The position numbers and the translations under genes are program-made. The notes beneath the pieces were generated by a model that searched no databases, was not told the DNA's origin, and was given only the letters and a program-made list of their open reading frames with translations. This document shows, in pieces, positions 36,701 to 44,805 of a DNA stretch of 64,000 nucleotides (the stretch's first letter is position 1; every line of letters starts with the position of its first letter). This DNA is from JBKPCD01 sp046727175 (GTDB lineage: Bacteria; Acidobacteriota; Vicinamibacteria; Vicinamibacterales; 2-12-FULL-66-21), in NCBI GenBank assembly GCA_046727175.1, contig JBKPCD010000026.1, forward strand, positions 24,771 to 88,770. Reading direction: 5' to 3'.

Positions 36701-39264
36701 GCAAGGGCCTTGCGCCCCGCTTCCAACGCTTCGTCAAAATGCGTGAGAAGCGTGTTCTGCGCAATCCGCGTGAAGTACACCTCGGCCTTCTCGAGGTCGG
36801 TGCGGGCGTGTTCCAGGGTATCGGCGACGATCTCGCTGCAACGGTCGAAGTTGCCGTTCAGGTACTCGAGCGACGCGCGCTGACGATGAGCCTCCATCAT
36901 GAGCTCATAGCTGGTCGTCCAGCCGTCGTCGCCCAGGAGAAACTGGGCGTCACGGACGTAGGTCAGCGCCGAGGCAAATGCGGTTGCATCCGACGCCTTG
37001 CGTCCCGCATCGAGATTGAGTTTCGCGAGAGCCGTTCGGTCGGCCTGGGAATCAATGAGGCTCCGTCCGAGATTCAGGTGATCAACGACGGTGAACAGAC
37101 GCTCCTGCAGGGCCTCGGCGGTCAGCGTCGCCCACAGACGTCGTCCGATTGTCAGATGGACGTCCGCGCGCATCGACTCTTCGATCAATGAGTACGCGGC
37201 TTGCTGCACCCGATCGTGCTGAAAGGCGAACTGCTGCATCACGAGCGGCGACAACACGTCGGCGGGGTCAATGGCCGTCAGTTCGGACAATGGACGAATC
37301 AGCTCCTCCTGGATCGCGGGACGGAGACTCTCGAACGTTTGCTGCTGTGTCGATTTGCGAACGAGGGCCAACGTTTCTATGTCGAACTGATTGCCGATAC
37401 ACGCAGCAAGCTGAAGGGATTCCTGAGTCTGGCCGTCAAGCGCGCGCAACTTCCGCAGCAGCAGGTCCACCACGTTATCGGTGATGTCGGTGGATCTGAT
37501 CCCCTGCAGGTTCCAGGTCCAGCGGGGGCGCTCGTCGGCCGTGGCCGGCGTTTGCCTGATCAGACCTTTCTGATGAAGCGCCAGGAGAAACTGCCGGACG
37601 AATAGGGGGTTGCCCTGAGTCTTCTGCACGACGAGACGCGCCAGGGGCGTCACCTCCGAGGTGTCGGTTTGCAGCGTATCGCCGAGCAGCCTGGCGACGT
37701 CCGAAAGTCCAAGCGGGGTGAGCTTCAGCGCCGTGCTTTCGCCGCCGCCGTCACGGATGGCGCGGAGCGCCAGCATGAGCGGGTGCATGGCGTCGACTTC
37801 GTTCTCACGATACGCGCCAATCACGTAGAGTCGATCGAGCTCAGCGTCAGTCAAGACGACGCGCAGCAAACTCAGCGTCGCAGAGTCGGCCCACTGGAGG
37901 TCGTCGAGGAAGAGTGCGACGACGTTGTCCCGCGCGCACAAGGTGCGCAGCAGTCGGCCTACGGCGAGATGGAATCGGTTCGCGGCCTCTGCGGGCTCCA
38001 GCGGCGCGACGGCTGGCTGGGCGCCGATGATCAGTTCGAGGTCGGGCAGCACATCGAGGAGCACCTCCGCATTCGGCGCCAGCGCTTCGTTGAGATTCCG
38101 CCGCCAGCTGGCCAGCCGGGCAGGGCTCTCCGTAAGAAGCTGGCGGACGAGGTCGCGGACGGCGACCACGAGGGCGGAATAGGGGACCGTGCGCTGCAGT
38201 TGATCGAATTTGCCGGCGATGAAGTAGCCGCGGGCGCGCGTGATCGGCTTGTGGATCTCGTGAACCAGCGCCGATTTGCCGACGCCCGAGTAACCGCTGA
38301 CGAGCATCATCTCGGCCCGACCGCGTCGGGCGCGCTCGAAACCCTCGAGCAGGCGCTCGACTTCTTTCTCGCGGCCATACAGACGTTCGGGGATCTGGAA
38401 ACGCTCCGAATAGTCGTTCCGTCCTGCCTCGAACCGCTCCAGCCCTCCACCGCCGCGAATCGTCTCGAGATCGGCCAGAACGCCGGACGTGCTCTGGTAC
38501 CGGTCCTCCGCCTTCTTCGACAACAATTTGGTCACGATTTTCGACAACGCGAGTGGCACGTCCGGGTTGCGGCGGTTCGGCGGGACGGGTTCACGCGCGA
38601 TGTGGCAGTGAACCAGTTCCATGTCATCGGTCGCCTCGAACAGGGGACTCCGCGTCAGCATCTCGTAGAACGTTGCTCCGAGGGAGTACAGGTCGGTCCT
38701 GTAGTCCAGCGACCGGTTCATGCGGCCGGTCTGCTCTGGAGACATATAGGCCAGCGTGCCTTCGAGCACCGCGGGGCTCATCAGCACCGGGTGCTCGACC
38801 GAAAAGCGCGTCGCGATGCCGAAGTCGATGATCTTCAGCTCGCCAGTGGCCGGGTTGATGACGAGATTCGACGGGTTGACGTCCTTATGGATGATCTGCG
38901 CCCGATGCACGTGGCCGAGGGCTACGGTGGCCTGGATTGCGCTGTCCAGGAACTCGTCCACCGACAGCGCCCTTTCTTTGAGAAGATTCGCCAATGACAT
39001 GCCGCCAAAGTCCTCGAAGACCATGACCAATGTCTTCTCGTGAGGCCGCAGCTCGTAACCGCGAATCACCCCTGGGACATCGAGGCTTTCGGTGATCTCG
39101 AACTCCTGACGGTAGCGCGCCAGCTCCGCCGCCGTCGGATACTCGGTCTTGAGGACCTTGATCACGACCGGCAGTCTGTCGGTCTCACGGACGGCGCGAA
39201 GAACGAGCGAGCGCTTGCTCTCGTGGAGCCGCTCCCTGATCTGGAAACCCTGAATGAAAGACAT
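33751..39264 (-). CDS. Giant signalling protein: kinase, AAA ATPase, helical repeats, GAF, nucleotide cyclase, PilZ-like
   Basis: 1837 aa. Residues ~1-270: Ser/Thr-kinase-like domain, with catalytic loop IIHKDVNPSNLVI and DFG (IIDFGIAT), but no glycine-rich P-loop (RERLHESKRSLVLRA). From ~320: AAA/STAND ATPase with Walker A GYSGVGKSALVHE and Walker B-like VVALFLDDLQWAD. Then ~600 residues of helical repeats, a GAF domain (~1320-1490), a coiled coil (DKVREERTEQLEVRTR-like) and a class III cyclase (~1530-1725) with VTIMMSDLRGFAAFSDTLP and DEFIGDAILTIFGAP holding both metal Asp residues. The tail (~1745-1837) resembles PilZ (DGLIVRLSPHEAEIQ). The kinase-AAA-GAF part matches the trifunctional-kinase family, here ending in a cyclase instead of a histidine kinase. 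Confidence 0.92.
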   Translation of the reverse strand: MSFIQGFQIRERLHESKRSLVLRAVRETDRLPVVIKVLKTEYPTAAELARYRQEFEITESLDVPGVIRGYELRPHEKTLVMVFEDFGGMSLANLLKERALSVDEFLDSAIQATVALGHVHRAQIIHKDVNPSNLVINPATGELKIIDFGIATRFSVEHPVLMSPAVLEGTLAYMSPEQTGRMNRSLDYRTDLYSLGATFYEMLTRSPLFEATDDMELVHCHIAREPVPPNRRNPDVPLALSKIVTKLLSKKAEDRYQSTSGVLADLETIRGGGGLERFEAGRNDYSERFQIPERLYGREKEVERLLEGFERARRGRAEMMLVSGYSGVGKSALVHEIHKPITRARGYFIAGKFDQLQRTVPYSALVVAVRDLVRQLLTESPARLASWRRNLNEALAPNAEVLLDVLPDLELIIGAQPAVAPLEPAEAANRFHLAVGRLLRTLCARDNVVALFLDDLQWADSATLSLLRVVLTDAELDRLYVIGAYRENEVDAMHPLMLALRAIRDGGGESTALKLTPLGLSDVARLLGDTLQTDTSEVTPLARLVVQKTQGNPLFVRQFLLALHQKGLIRQTPATADERPRWTWNLQGIRSTDITDNVVDLLLRKLRALDGQTQESLQLAACIGNQFDIETLALVRKSTQQQTFESLRPAIQEELIRPLSELTAIDPADVLSPLVMQQFAFQHDRVQQAAYSLIEESMRADVHLTIGRRLWATLTAEALQERLFTVVDHLNLGRSLIDSQADRTALAKLNLDAGRKASDATAFASALTYVRDAQFLLGDDGWTTSYELMMEAHRQRASLEYLNGNFDRCSEIVADTLEHARTDLEKAEVYFTRIAQNTLLTHFDEALEAGRKALALVGVPLPLENVQQAGQQALARVAALLGGREAASLIDNPDLDSPEMALAQRCLRHLVITAFLSNQELFPLIVGTSVGISLEYGNAPESALSFSNYGLILGAFMGRYKEGHEFGELALRLCDRFKDRAPTATVCLVMGSELMPWVHHVRRAIPVIDRGYHEGLDSGDILWAGYLVMYRVVLDVFSGKRLDDVLDGIPDQLGFTSRTQNPGAAAGIRAHQIVLSTLAGRTHSSFEFAAAGLDEATFLESCDRHQIAMAVCFYKILKAQALYLFGRPKEALDASREIETRLRFIVNHPNLSDHLLYQSLSLAALWVGDGGEDGRDAMERLHANLAQLKIWSDTCPENFLAKRLMVEAELARITGAEATAADLYDRAIDAAHHAQFLHDEALANELAARFAIEQRPHSRIGAMYLRDARYAYQLWGANRKVEELETEFPQLLTDYRDPRPATVGGAASTTETATTRSGAGSLDLNTLIKAGQTISGEVVLGRLLDRLLGILLENAGAQRGLLLLSRDDELFVEAEGNVVSDATTVLMSIPIDSVEGAALLPQRVIHFAARTKEVVVVDDAQEDERFMTDPYVYKRQTRSILCQPILNQGELVGLVYLENDLTSDAFTPQRTLLLGLLSGQIAVSIKNAELVGNLEDKVRERTEQLEVRTRFIEQTFGRYMSNEIADSLLKSAGALDFAGQKKTVTIMMSDLRGFAAFSDTLPPETIVTLLNNYLSEMTTVIQKYNGTIDEFIGDAILTIFGAPVQRPDDAERAVACALEMQLAMPRVNAWNIEHGLPELEMGIGINTGEVVAGNIGSRKRAKYGVVGSNVNLAGRIEGYTVGGQILIAAATRNAIKAPLTILGEQTVEPKGVAQPITIYEIGGLGGIHNLALPTGEVQWTVVEPPLPVSFRRVSGKDVGGEEQDGLIVRLSPHEAEIQTMLPPPAFTDLKLLLKPNDVRGAVTGIYGKVLRRPPVNGPFVLRFTAVPKEARQYLAGL

Positions 39265-39279
39265 GCGATCGCCTCTCCG

Positions 39280-40593
39280 CTAGCCGGCAACTCCGATGCC
39301 GGCGGGGTGCGGCGGTTCCGGACGGGCATCGTAGTAGCCGATTCCGTGACCGACCTGCGCGAAGTTGATCTCGGAGAAATTCCCGAACGGCTTGTAGATC
39401 CTCAGCAACGGGTAGATGTCCTCCTCCCATCGATCGACGTCCTCATATGCTGATAGGGCAGGGCCCGGCATCATCCGGCCGGCCTCAATGTATTCCTTCA
39501 TCGCGGCCAGGTGCACGCGGGCCGCGGCGCTGCGGCGGGCGCGCTCGAGGCCGCGGCGCGCGTAGTCCCAGAAGGCTGTGTTCCAGCGGGAGCCGCACGC
39601 GTAGTGCCACGCGACGAAGAGCGAATTGCGGCAGATGTACGCGAACAAGGCGCCATTGAAGTAATCGACCTCGTCGGTGTCGGGCGTGCTGCCGCATCCG
39701 CGGTCGGCGATCCAGTGCGCCACTTCGCGCACCTGAACAATCGCCGTGCCGATGGCCGTGGCCTCGAGGGGCTCGAGGAAAGACGCGGCATTCCCAACCG
39801 AGAAGACTCGGCCGTCGAACATTGTCCTGCGCAGGAAATTAGGAAAGTCTAGCACCCCGCGGTGCGTCCAGCCGGTGAATCCCTCCTCCTCGAGGCAGGC
39901 GGTGAAATCGGCCTCCACCTCTGCGTCGGAACTGATGCGCGGATTGAAGATGTAGCCGCTGGAGGTCGCGTGCTGCAGGGGAATCTGGAAAATCCACCCG
40001 TGGGGTCGAGCAATGGCGCGTGTTGATCCCGACAGACCACCGGGCGGTAACCATCGGAGAATCGCCCGACCGGTAGGCACCCAATTCAGTTGGATGAAGT
40101 CGTCCATATCGAGGGCGGCAACCCGCGGGAAGCCACGTGCATCGATCGCGTAATCGCAGTGAGCGATGGCGCCGTTCGCATACCGCAACCGGACCCCAGC
40201 GGGTAACGTGTGGACTTCCTCGACTCGTGCGTCGACGCGTTCCGCACGCACGTGCTCGCCGAGCACGCGGACGACCTCCGTTGCATCGAAGTGATAGCCG
40301 ATGAGGCGCGTCGGATGAAAGCGATTCAGGAACTCGCCCCCGAGCCGCCCCCATCCATGAAAGAGGGTTCCTCTCTTGAGGGTCGCTCCGCAGCGTGCGG
40401 CGAGGTCAGCAAAACCCAGTCCCGTCGTCTCCTCGAGCCACAGAGGGAAACGAGGGGTCGTTCCCTCGCCGACTCCGATCGTCGGAATTCGCGAGTCGAA
40501 GACGTGCAAGAGCTCCGCTTCCGGCAGCCGTCGCGTGATGTGCGCAGCGGCGATGAACCCGGCCGTGCCCCCTCCGATGACGGCGATTCTCAT
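39280..40593 (-). CDS. Tryptophan-halogenase-family flavoprotein (RiPP tailoring)
   Basis: About 437 aa, FAD-dependent halogenase family (PrnA/RebH). FAD-binding GGGTAG at residues 7-12, then IGVGEGTTPRFP, the family's GxGE block. ATLKRGTLFHGW holds Lys 73 where the catalytic Lys that carries the chloramine in PrnA is expected. The halogenase WxWxIP motif appears as GWIFQIP (199-205): the first Trp is kept, the second is Phe. FSVGNAASFLEPLEATAIG is the second FAD motif. Last gene of the RiPP operon, its ATG overlapping the previous stop. The precursor core lacks Trp, so chlorination of a thiazole-bearing peptide, or oxygenation without halide, are open possibilities. No flavin reductase is seen nearby. 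Confidence 0.88.
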   Translation of the reverse strand: MRIAVIGGGTAGFIAAAHITRRLPEAELLHVFDSRIPTIGVGEGTTPRFPLWLEETTGLGFADLAARCGATLKRGTLFHGWGRLGGEFLNRFHPTRLIGYHFDATEVVRVLGEHVRAERVDARVEEVHTLPAGVRLRYANGAIAHCDYAIDARGFPRVAALDMDDFIQLNWVPTGRAILRWLPPGGLSGSTRAIARPHGWIFQIPLQHATSSGYIFNPRISSDAEVEADFTACLEEEGFTGWTHRGVLDFPNFLRRTMFDGRVFSVGNAASFLEPLEATAIGTAIVQVREVAHWIADRGCGSTPDTDEVDYFNGALFAYICRNSLFVAWHYACGSRWNTAFWDYARRGLERARRSAAARVHLAAMKEYIEAGRMMPGPALSAYEDVDRWEEDIYPLLRIYKPFGNFSEINFAQVGHGIGYYDARPEPPHPAGIGVAG

Positions 40594-41879
40594 TAGAGGG
40601 ACAGCTCCATCAGCGTTTCCGCGGGTCGGAGCAGATGCTGCACCGCAAGAAGAGCGTGCGCGATGCTGGAGCTGCTTGGCGCCGCGGCATAGAGACGAGC
40701 GATGTGTGTCTCGTCGCGTTCAACGGTCCGTCCGTCGAGATCACGGCCGGTCGCAAGTCGCCACGGCCCGGTATTCAGGGACGCGAGTTCTCTCTGGAAC
40801 TCGAGGGTCGGTTGTTCGGAGCCAGGTTTCCGATCCAGAAACTTGCCCAGGAGAACCGCGCCGCGGGCGGCTGCGGTCATGCCCAATCCAAAGTACGGAT
40901 CGAGCGCGCACACGGCATCGCCGATCGCGACAAGTCCCATCGGCCATCCCGCGAGCCGGTCGTAGTGCCTCACCCGGTTGGATGCGTTGGCGTAATGATG
41001 GATGGGAGACATCGGTGTCGCGTGCAGGAGCGCCTCATGAAGTCTGTCGTCGCCGAGCCTGGCGCTGAAGGTCAGGAACGCGCTGTCATCGTACGGCATC
41101 GATTGATCGACGCTCCCCACCAGAACGACGCCCCAGAAATCCCGTTCGGCGCGCAGCATGATTGCGCCGCGATCGGATGCTGCCGCTGGCGTGATGGAGA
41201 GACACTGCCAATCCGGTGCAGCAGCCGGCGGGAGGTGAAACCAGCGTGAGACGTATCGTCTATCCGACTCCACCACGGTTTCCTCGAGGAAAGGTCCGAA
41301 CCGGCCCGCCAGGCCGTCGAGCCATGCGGGGAGACTCGAGCCTCTGCCGCTCGCATCCACCACCAGGTCTGCCAGAATAGCCGCCTCGCGGTCATGGTCG
41401 TTGATCACACGAACGCCGGTCACGCGCTCACCCGCGCGATCGCCGAGCAACCCCACGACTCTCTGCCCCTCTCGCACGTCGACGCCGGGCTTTCGCGAGA
41501 GGCAACGCCGCATGACGTCCTCGAGCAGCGCTCGGGAGCTGGCGAATGTTTCGATACCAGAACGTGTCCGCGGCAGCCACCCGGAAGAAACGCGAAGCGC
41601 CGCATCAGCAGAAGCGTCGAACGGAACGCCGCCCAGACCGACGAGTTCCGCCCTCCAGCCGGGCATGAGATCGTCGAACGCGGCTGCGCCTGCCGCCATC
41701 AAGAGATGAAGACAGCGGCTCTGGGGCGCGCCTCGTCGTGCCGGGGGTCCCATGCCGCTTGAATGACTCGGATAGTGGTCGCGCTCGAGGAGTGTGACGC
41801 GTGTGAACCGGGCAGCCAGAGCATGCGCAGCCAGGAGGCCGCCGATTCCGCCGCCGACGACCAACGCGTGCCGGCTCAT
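40593..41879 (-). CDS. FAD-dependent oxidoreductase/monooxygenase (RiPP tailoring)
   Basis: About 428 aa, group A-type flavoprotein. VVGGGIGGLLAAHALAARF is the dinucleotide-binding fold, LVVDASGRGSSLPAWL the DG-type motif, and GLVAIGDAVCALDPYFGLGM the GD motif that closes on the FAD ribityl chain. The middle is typical of geranylgeranyl-reductase/halogenase-like enzymes that act on hydrophobic or carrier-bound substrates. Stop and the next gene's start overlap (TAATG), so it is translationally coupled to the halogenase homologue. A paired role on the modified peptide is inferred. Confidence 0.87.
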   Translation of the reverse strand: MSRHALVVGGGIGGLLAAHALAARFTRVTLLERDHYPSHSSGMGPPARRGAPQSRCLHLLMAAGAAAFDDLMPGWRAELVGLGGVPFDASADAALRVSSGWLPRTRSGIETFASSRALLEDVMRRCLSRKPGVDVREGQRVVGLLGDRAGERVTGVRVINDHDREAAILADLVVDASGRGSSLPAWLDGLAGRFGPFLEETVVESDRRYVSRWFHLPPAAAPDWQCLSITPAAASDRGAIMLRAERDFWGVVLVGSVDQSMPYDDSAFLTFSARLGDDRLHEALLHATPMSPIHHYANASNRVRHYDRLAGWPMGLVAIGDAVCALDPYFGLGMTAAARGAVLLGKFLDRKPGSEQPTLEFQRELASLNTGPWRLATGRDLDGRTVERDETHIARLYAAAPSSSSIAHALLAVQHLLRPAETLMELSL

Positions 41880-41906
41880 CTCGTGCCGGTTTCCTGGCCA
41901 GGACCT

Positions 41907-42482
41907 CTACCGCTTCCGCGCGAGCGGCCGCTTGTATCGCGCGGGAACATCATAGGAGATACGCGTGAACGTTTGCGCGACAACCACGGTGACCTCGCCA
42001 ACCGGGGCTGCGCCGTGCCGGCGGCTCGCTGCGGCCTGTCGATCGATCGCCACGAATGGCCCGATGATTTGCCGTTCGTTCGGATTCGTGAAGTACTGGT
42101 TGTTGTAATAATGTCCTTCGTCGAACGTCAGGTGAAACAGATAGACGCCTGGACGTGTCTCGGTCCCCGCGACCCGCAGATCCCGATGGGACGCAGCTGT
42201 TGAGACGCAAGCCTTGTCGGTGATCCTCAGGTCGAAGTTGTGGTGGATGATTTTCGCGAGCGCCGCCGGTTCGGGATGGCCCTCCAATCGCGCGTCGAGA
42301 TCCGGCTGTTCGTCCTGCCGGTAATGGAGCAGTGTGTAGGGCCGTTTCCAGTAGATCGCGACCAGGCTCGGCACGGAGATCAAGTAGCGGCCTTTGGCGT
42401 CGTAGCTCGTGGACATCCCAGACCAGACGCCAACCATGAGGTCATACGGCCTGGCGTAATCGAATTGGGTCTCTGGAGTCAT
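41907..42482 (-). CDS. Unknown 191-aa protein in the RiPP operon
   Basis: No family recognised with confidence. Opening YDLMVGVWSGMSTSYDAKGR and later YLFHLTFDEGHYYNNQYFTN have the look of lipocalin-like or DUF-type beta-barrels that bind small hydrophobic ligands. No signal peptide, no membrane helix, no Cys-rich zinc motif apart from one Cys (KACVST). It sits 27 bp after YcaO and 27 bp before the FAD enzyme, all in one strand, so it is part of the operon. It could be a chaperone, cyclase or binding protein for the product; this is a guess. Confidence 0.75.
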   Translation of the reverse strand: MTPETQFDYARPYDLMVGVWSGMSTSYDAKGRYLISVPSLVAIYWKRPYTLLHYRQDEQPDLDARLEGHPEPAALAKIIHHNFDLRITDKACVSTAASHRDLRVAGTETRPGVYLFHLTFDEGHYYNNQYFTNPNERQIIGPFVAIDRQAAASRRHGAAPVGEVTVVVAQTFTRISYDVPARYKRPLARKR

Positions 42483-42509
42483 TGCGGCAGCCCTCGGGGC
42501 GCACGACGA

Positions 42510-44789
42510 TCAGAAATGTACGACGAAAGGATTCAACTCGCTTTCCTCGAGCGATCGCGCGAGCCATCCTTCACGAACCGGCACATCATACAGGCGGCCC
42601 GGGCCCCACCGAGCCCAGAAATGCCGAAGCTCCGGCGCCACCACGCGCACTACCGGCAGTCCGACATCCGGCCGCGTTTGATCAAGGACGAGGACGTCGA
42701 TGCCTCGCTTCGCCGCAAGCTTACAGCAGGTGCGAACATCCTGATGAAGGTCGTCCGACGCGAGGCTGGTGAACGCTTGCAAGCACCGTGATCGTGCGCG
42801 GATGTCTGGCGACAGGTAGTCGGCGTCGGCGAGCCGTACCGTACGCCACCAGTGGACCGTCTCCCTGCTTCCGCGATACGTACGGGCCGACGCGGGCCCG
42901 CGCGCGGCGGGCACCGACTCGAGTGACTGATTCAGCTCGGTCAAGGTGCGCGTCAGCGCAACCCTCGCGTCGAGATGCGCGCCGAAACCGTAGATGATGT
43001 TCTCCTCGACCGTGTTCACTCGCCTCGACACCGCCGCAAATACAGGCACACCGAAATCGCTGGTGATATCGAGGACCCACAGTTCGCGACGCAGTCCGAC
43101 GTAGTGGCGCATCAGGGCCGAGACGTAAGGATCGTCTGCACTATCCAGATCCACCGCGGGCCGTCGGAGACGGTTGTACCACCAGATCGCAACGGCATCT
43201 CGCTCGATCAGCTCCAGCAGGCCATGAAGCACGGCCTCTTCGAGAACCGCACCAGCGGCGCATCCGTTTGAGTCGGCGCGGGCAAACACTGGATGCAGGC
43301 TCTGGTATCCGAAGTAACAGTACGACGTGGGCAGGTAACGTGTCTGTTCCGTCGTCAAGGACCAGAGTGGCGTCCATTCGATCGCAGCGGTCTCGCAAAA
43401 CGGCTCGGGCACCCAGTAGGCCCTGTGCCCTCTCCGATTGTGTGATTCGCGCTCGGCATATTGTCGTTCGCTGTAGTGCATGCAGGCGTTCGGGTGAATT
43501 GCCGCTGGCCCAAGGTCGACGAATGTCGACGTGATCCGCGGCTCGGTCCCGTCGAAGACGCCGCTGTACCGCTCGAGTGACTCGAAGAGCGCGCTCGCAC
43601 GCGCCTGCTCGGGAGTCTTGCCCCTACCGCCCGAACGGCGCCGCATGGCTTCGCGGAGAAAGAAGCGCTCATCGTACACGTCTGAAAAATGGTGATCGGC
43701 TGCGACCGTAGGCGTGACCGACGGCTCTTCGAGATGAGCGGCATCGGTCCGCTCTCCCCGTGTCAGTGTGCTGACGATTCCCGTGATCGGACTCAGGTGT
43801 CGTTCGAGCTGCTCGATCACCTCGCGGGAAGGGCCACTTCGATCATCGCCGGCACTCGTGTGAACCCTTGGCCGGTCCCGCAGGCGCACCGGCCGGGGAC
43901 GCATGCCATCAATTTCCGCAGGGCAGCCGCACGCTGGACAGTGAGGGCGGCGGTTCAGGGTGTGATGGACTCGTGCCAAAGTGAGGACGTTGGTCGACAC
44001 CACCCGGTCCAGGAGGACCGACTGTCCTCCGGTTGCGATCCAGCGCGTGATCTCTGTAGCGGCGTCGGCGAGGGCTGAGTGCTGCGCCGAGAGCATGGAA
44101 GCGGACGGAGCGCCCACCGGCACGTCCGTGCCGTTGCGCTCCGCCAGGTATCGCTGGACCCTGCGGTGCCCGCGCAGCCGCTGCGCCAGGCACTCCCAGC
44201 ACGCAGTCTGCCCCGGCACGAAGGTCGGCCCGAGCCAGGTCTCCAGCCCCACCGGCTTCACCAGAAGCCACGCCTTGCCGGATGCCAGCGACCGTGAATT
44301 CCAGTTGGCAATCTCCGGTCTCAAATAGTTGTCGGTCACGACGATCGTGCAGTCGCCGTCGGGCACAACCGTGATTCCGTTATGCGCGAGGAGCTCCGTC
44401 AGCAGATCGGCGCCGACGGCGCCGAACGCCATGGTGGATACGCGCGCGAGGTTGAGACGGGAGCGTGCCAACGAGGGGGCTACGCCCGCGTGTTCACAGA
44501 ATGCGCTCCAGGGGCGGGCTTCGGCGGCTGTGTCATCAGCCAGATAGCCGCAGGTTCTCAGATGATCGAGCGCCCGGTAGACGAGTTCTGCCGGATAGGC
44601 GTCCGTAAGGCGGTCAAAGATCTCTTCGATCTCGTGGGCGCCGTCCAGCAAAGGAGCGAGGGCGGTGAATATCGGCTCCGGCAGCCACGCGTACCAGCCA
44701 TCGGAAAAGACGAAGAGGCCATCATCGGCGTTAATGATGGGCTCCACGCTCGCCTTGAAGCGAGGACGTGCCGCCGCGTCCGCCTCCAT
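42510..44789 (-). CDS. TOMM cyclodehydratase: fused RRE / ThiF-like (SagC-like) and YcaO
   Basis: 759 aa. Residues ~10-90 form a RiPP-recognition-like winged helix (FVFSDGWYAWLPEPIF, YRALDHLRTCGYLADD). Residues ~95-330 are a catalytically relaxed E1/ThiF-like docking domain with a zinc Cys tetrad at 197/200 (CWEC) and 284/287 (CPAC). The YcaO domain follows (~335-759), with the ATP-binding blocks SGGRGKTPEQARASALFESL (386 on) and NGCAAGAVLEEAVLHGLLEL plus IERDA (508-531). It should phosphorylate backbone amides to make azolines from Cys (or Ser/Thr). The C-terminus is ELNPFVVHF, without the PxPxP seen in many azoline-forming YcaOs. ATG 44789 lies 16 bp after the precursor stop. Confidence 0.94.
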   Translation of the reverse strand: MEADAAARPRFKASVEPIINADDGLFVFSDGWYAWLPEPIFTALAPLLDGAHEIEEIFDRLTDAYPAELVYRALDHLRTCGYLADDTAAEARPWSAFCEHAGVAPSLARSRLNLARVSTMAFGAVGADLLTELLAHNGITVVPDGDCTIVVTDNYLRPEIANWNSRSLASGKAWLLVKPVGLETWLGPTFVPGQTACWECLAQRLRGHRRVQRYLAERNGTDVPVGAPSASMLSAQHSALADAATEITRWIATGGQSVLLDRVVSTNVLTLARVHHTLNRRPHCPACGCPAEIDGMRPRPVRLRDRPRVHTSAGDDRSGPSREVIEQLERHLSPITGIVSTLTRGERTDAAHLEEPSVTPTVAADHHFSDVYDERFFLREAMRRRSGGRGKTPEQARASALFESLERYSGVFDGTEPRITSTFVDLGPAAIHPNACMHYSERQYAERESHNRRGHRAYWVPEPFCETAAIEWTPLWSLTTEQTRYLPTSYCYFGYQSLHPVFARADSNGCAAGAVLEEAVLHGLLELIERDAVAIWWYNRLRRPAVDLDSADDPYVSALMRHYVGLRRELWVLDITSDFGVPVFAAVSRRVNTVEENIIYGFGAHLDARVALTRTLTELNQSLESVPAARGPASARTYRGSRETVHWWRTVRLADADYLSPDIRARSRCLQAFTSLASDDLHQDVRTCCKLAAKRGIDVLVLDQTRPDVGLPVVRVVAPELRHFWARWGPGRLYDVPVREGWLARSLEESELNPFVVHF

Positions 44790-44805
44790 TCCGAACGGAT
44801 CCTGA

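Noticed and set aside
37669..38997. Plus-strand open frame of 442 codons inside the 1837-aa gene
   Set aside because: Antisense shadow of the AAA/kinase region, no recognisable motif.
31446..39264. The two kinases as part of the RiPP locus
   Set aside because: They follow the RiPP operon on the same strand, but belong to a kinase set scattered through the window; the 16-bp gap is the only link and no RiPP kinase role is evident.
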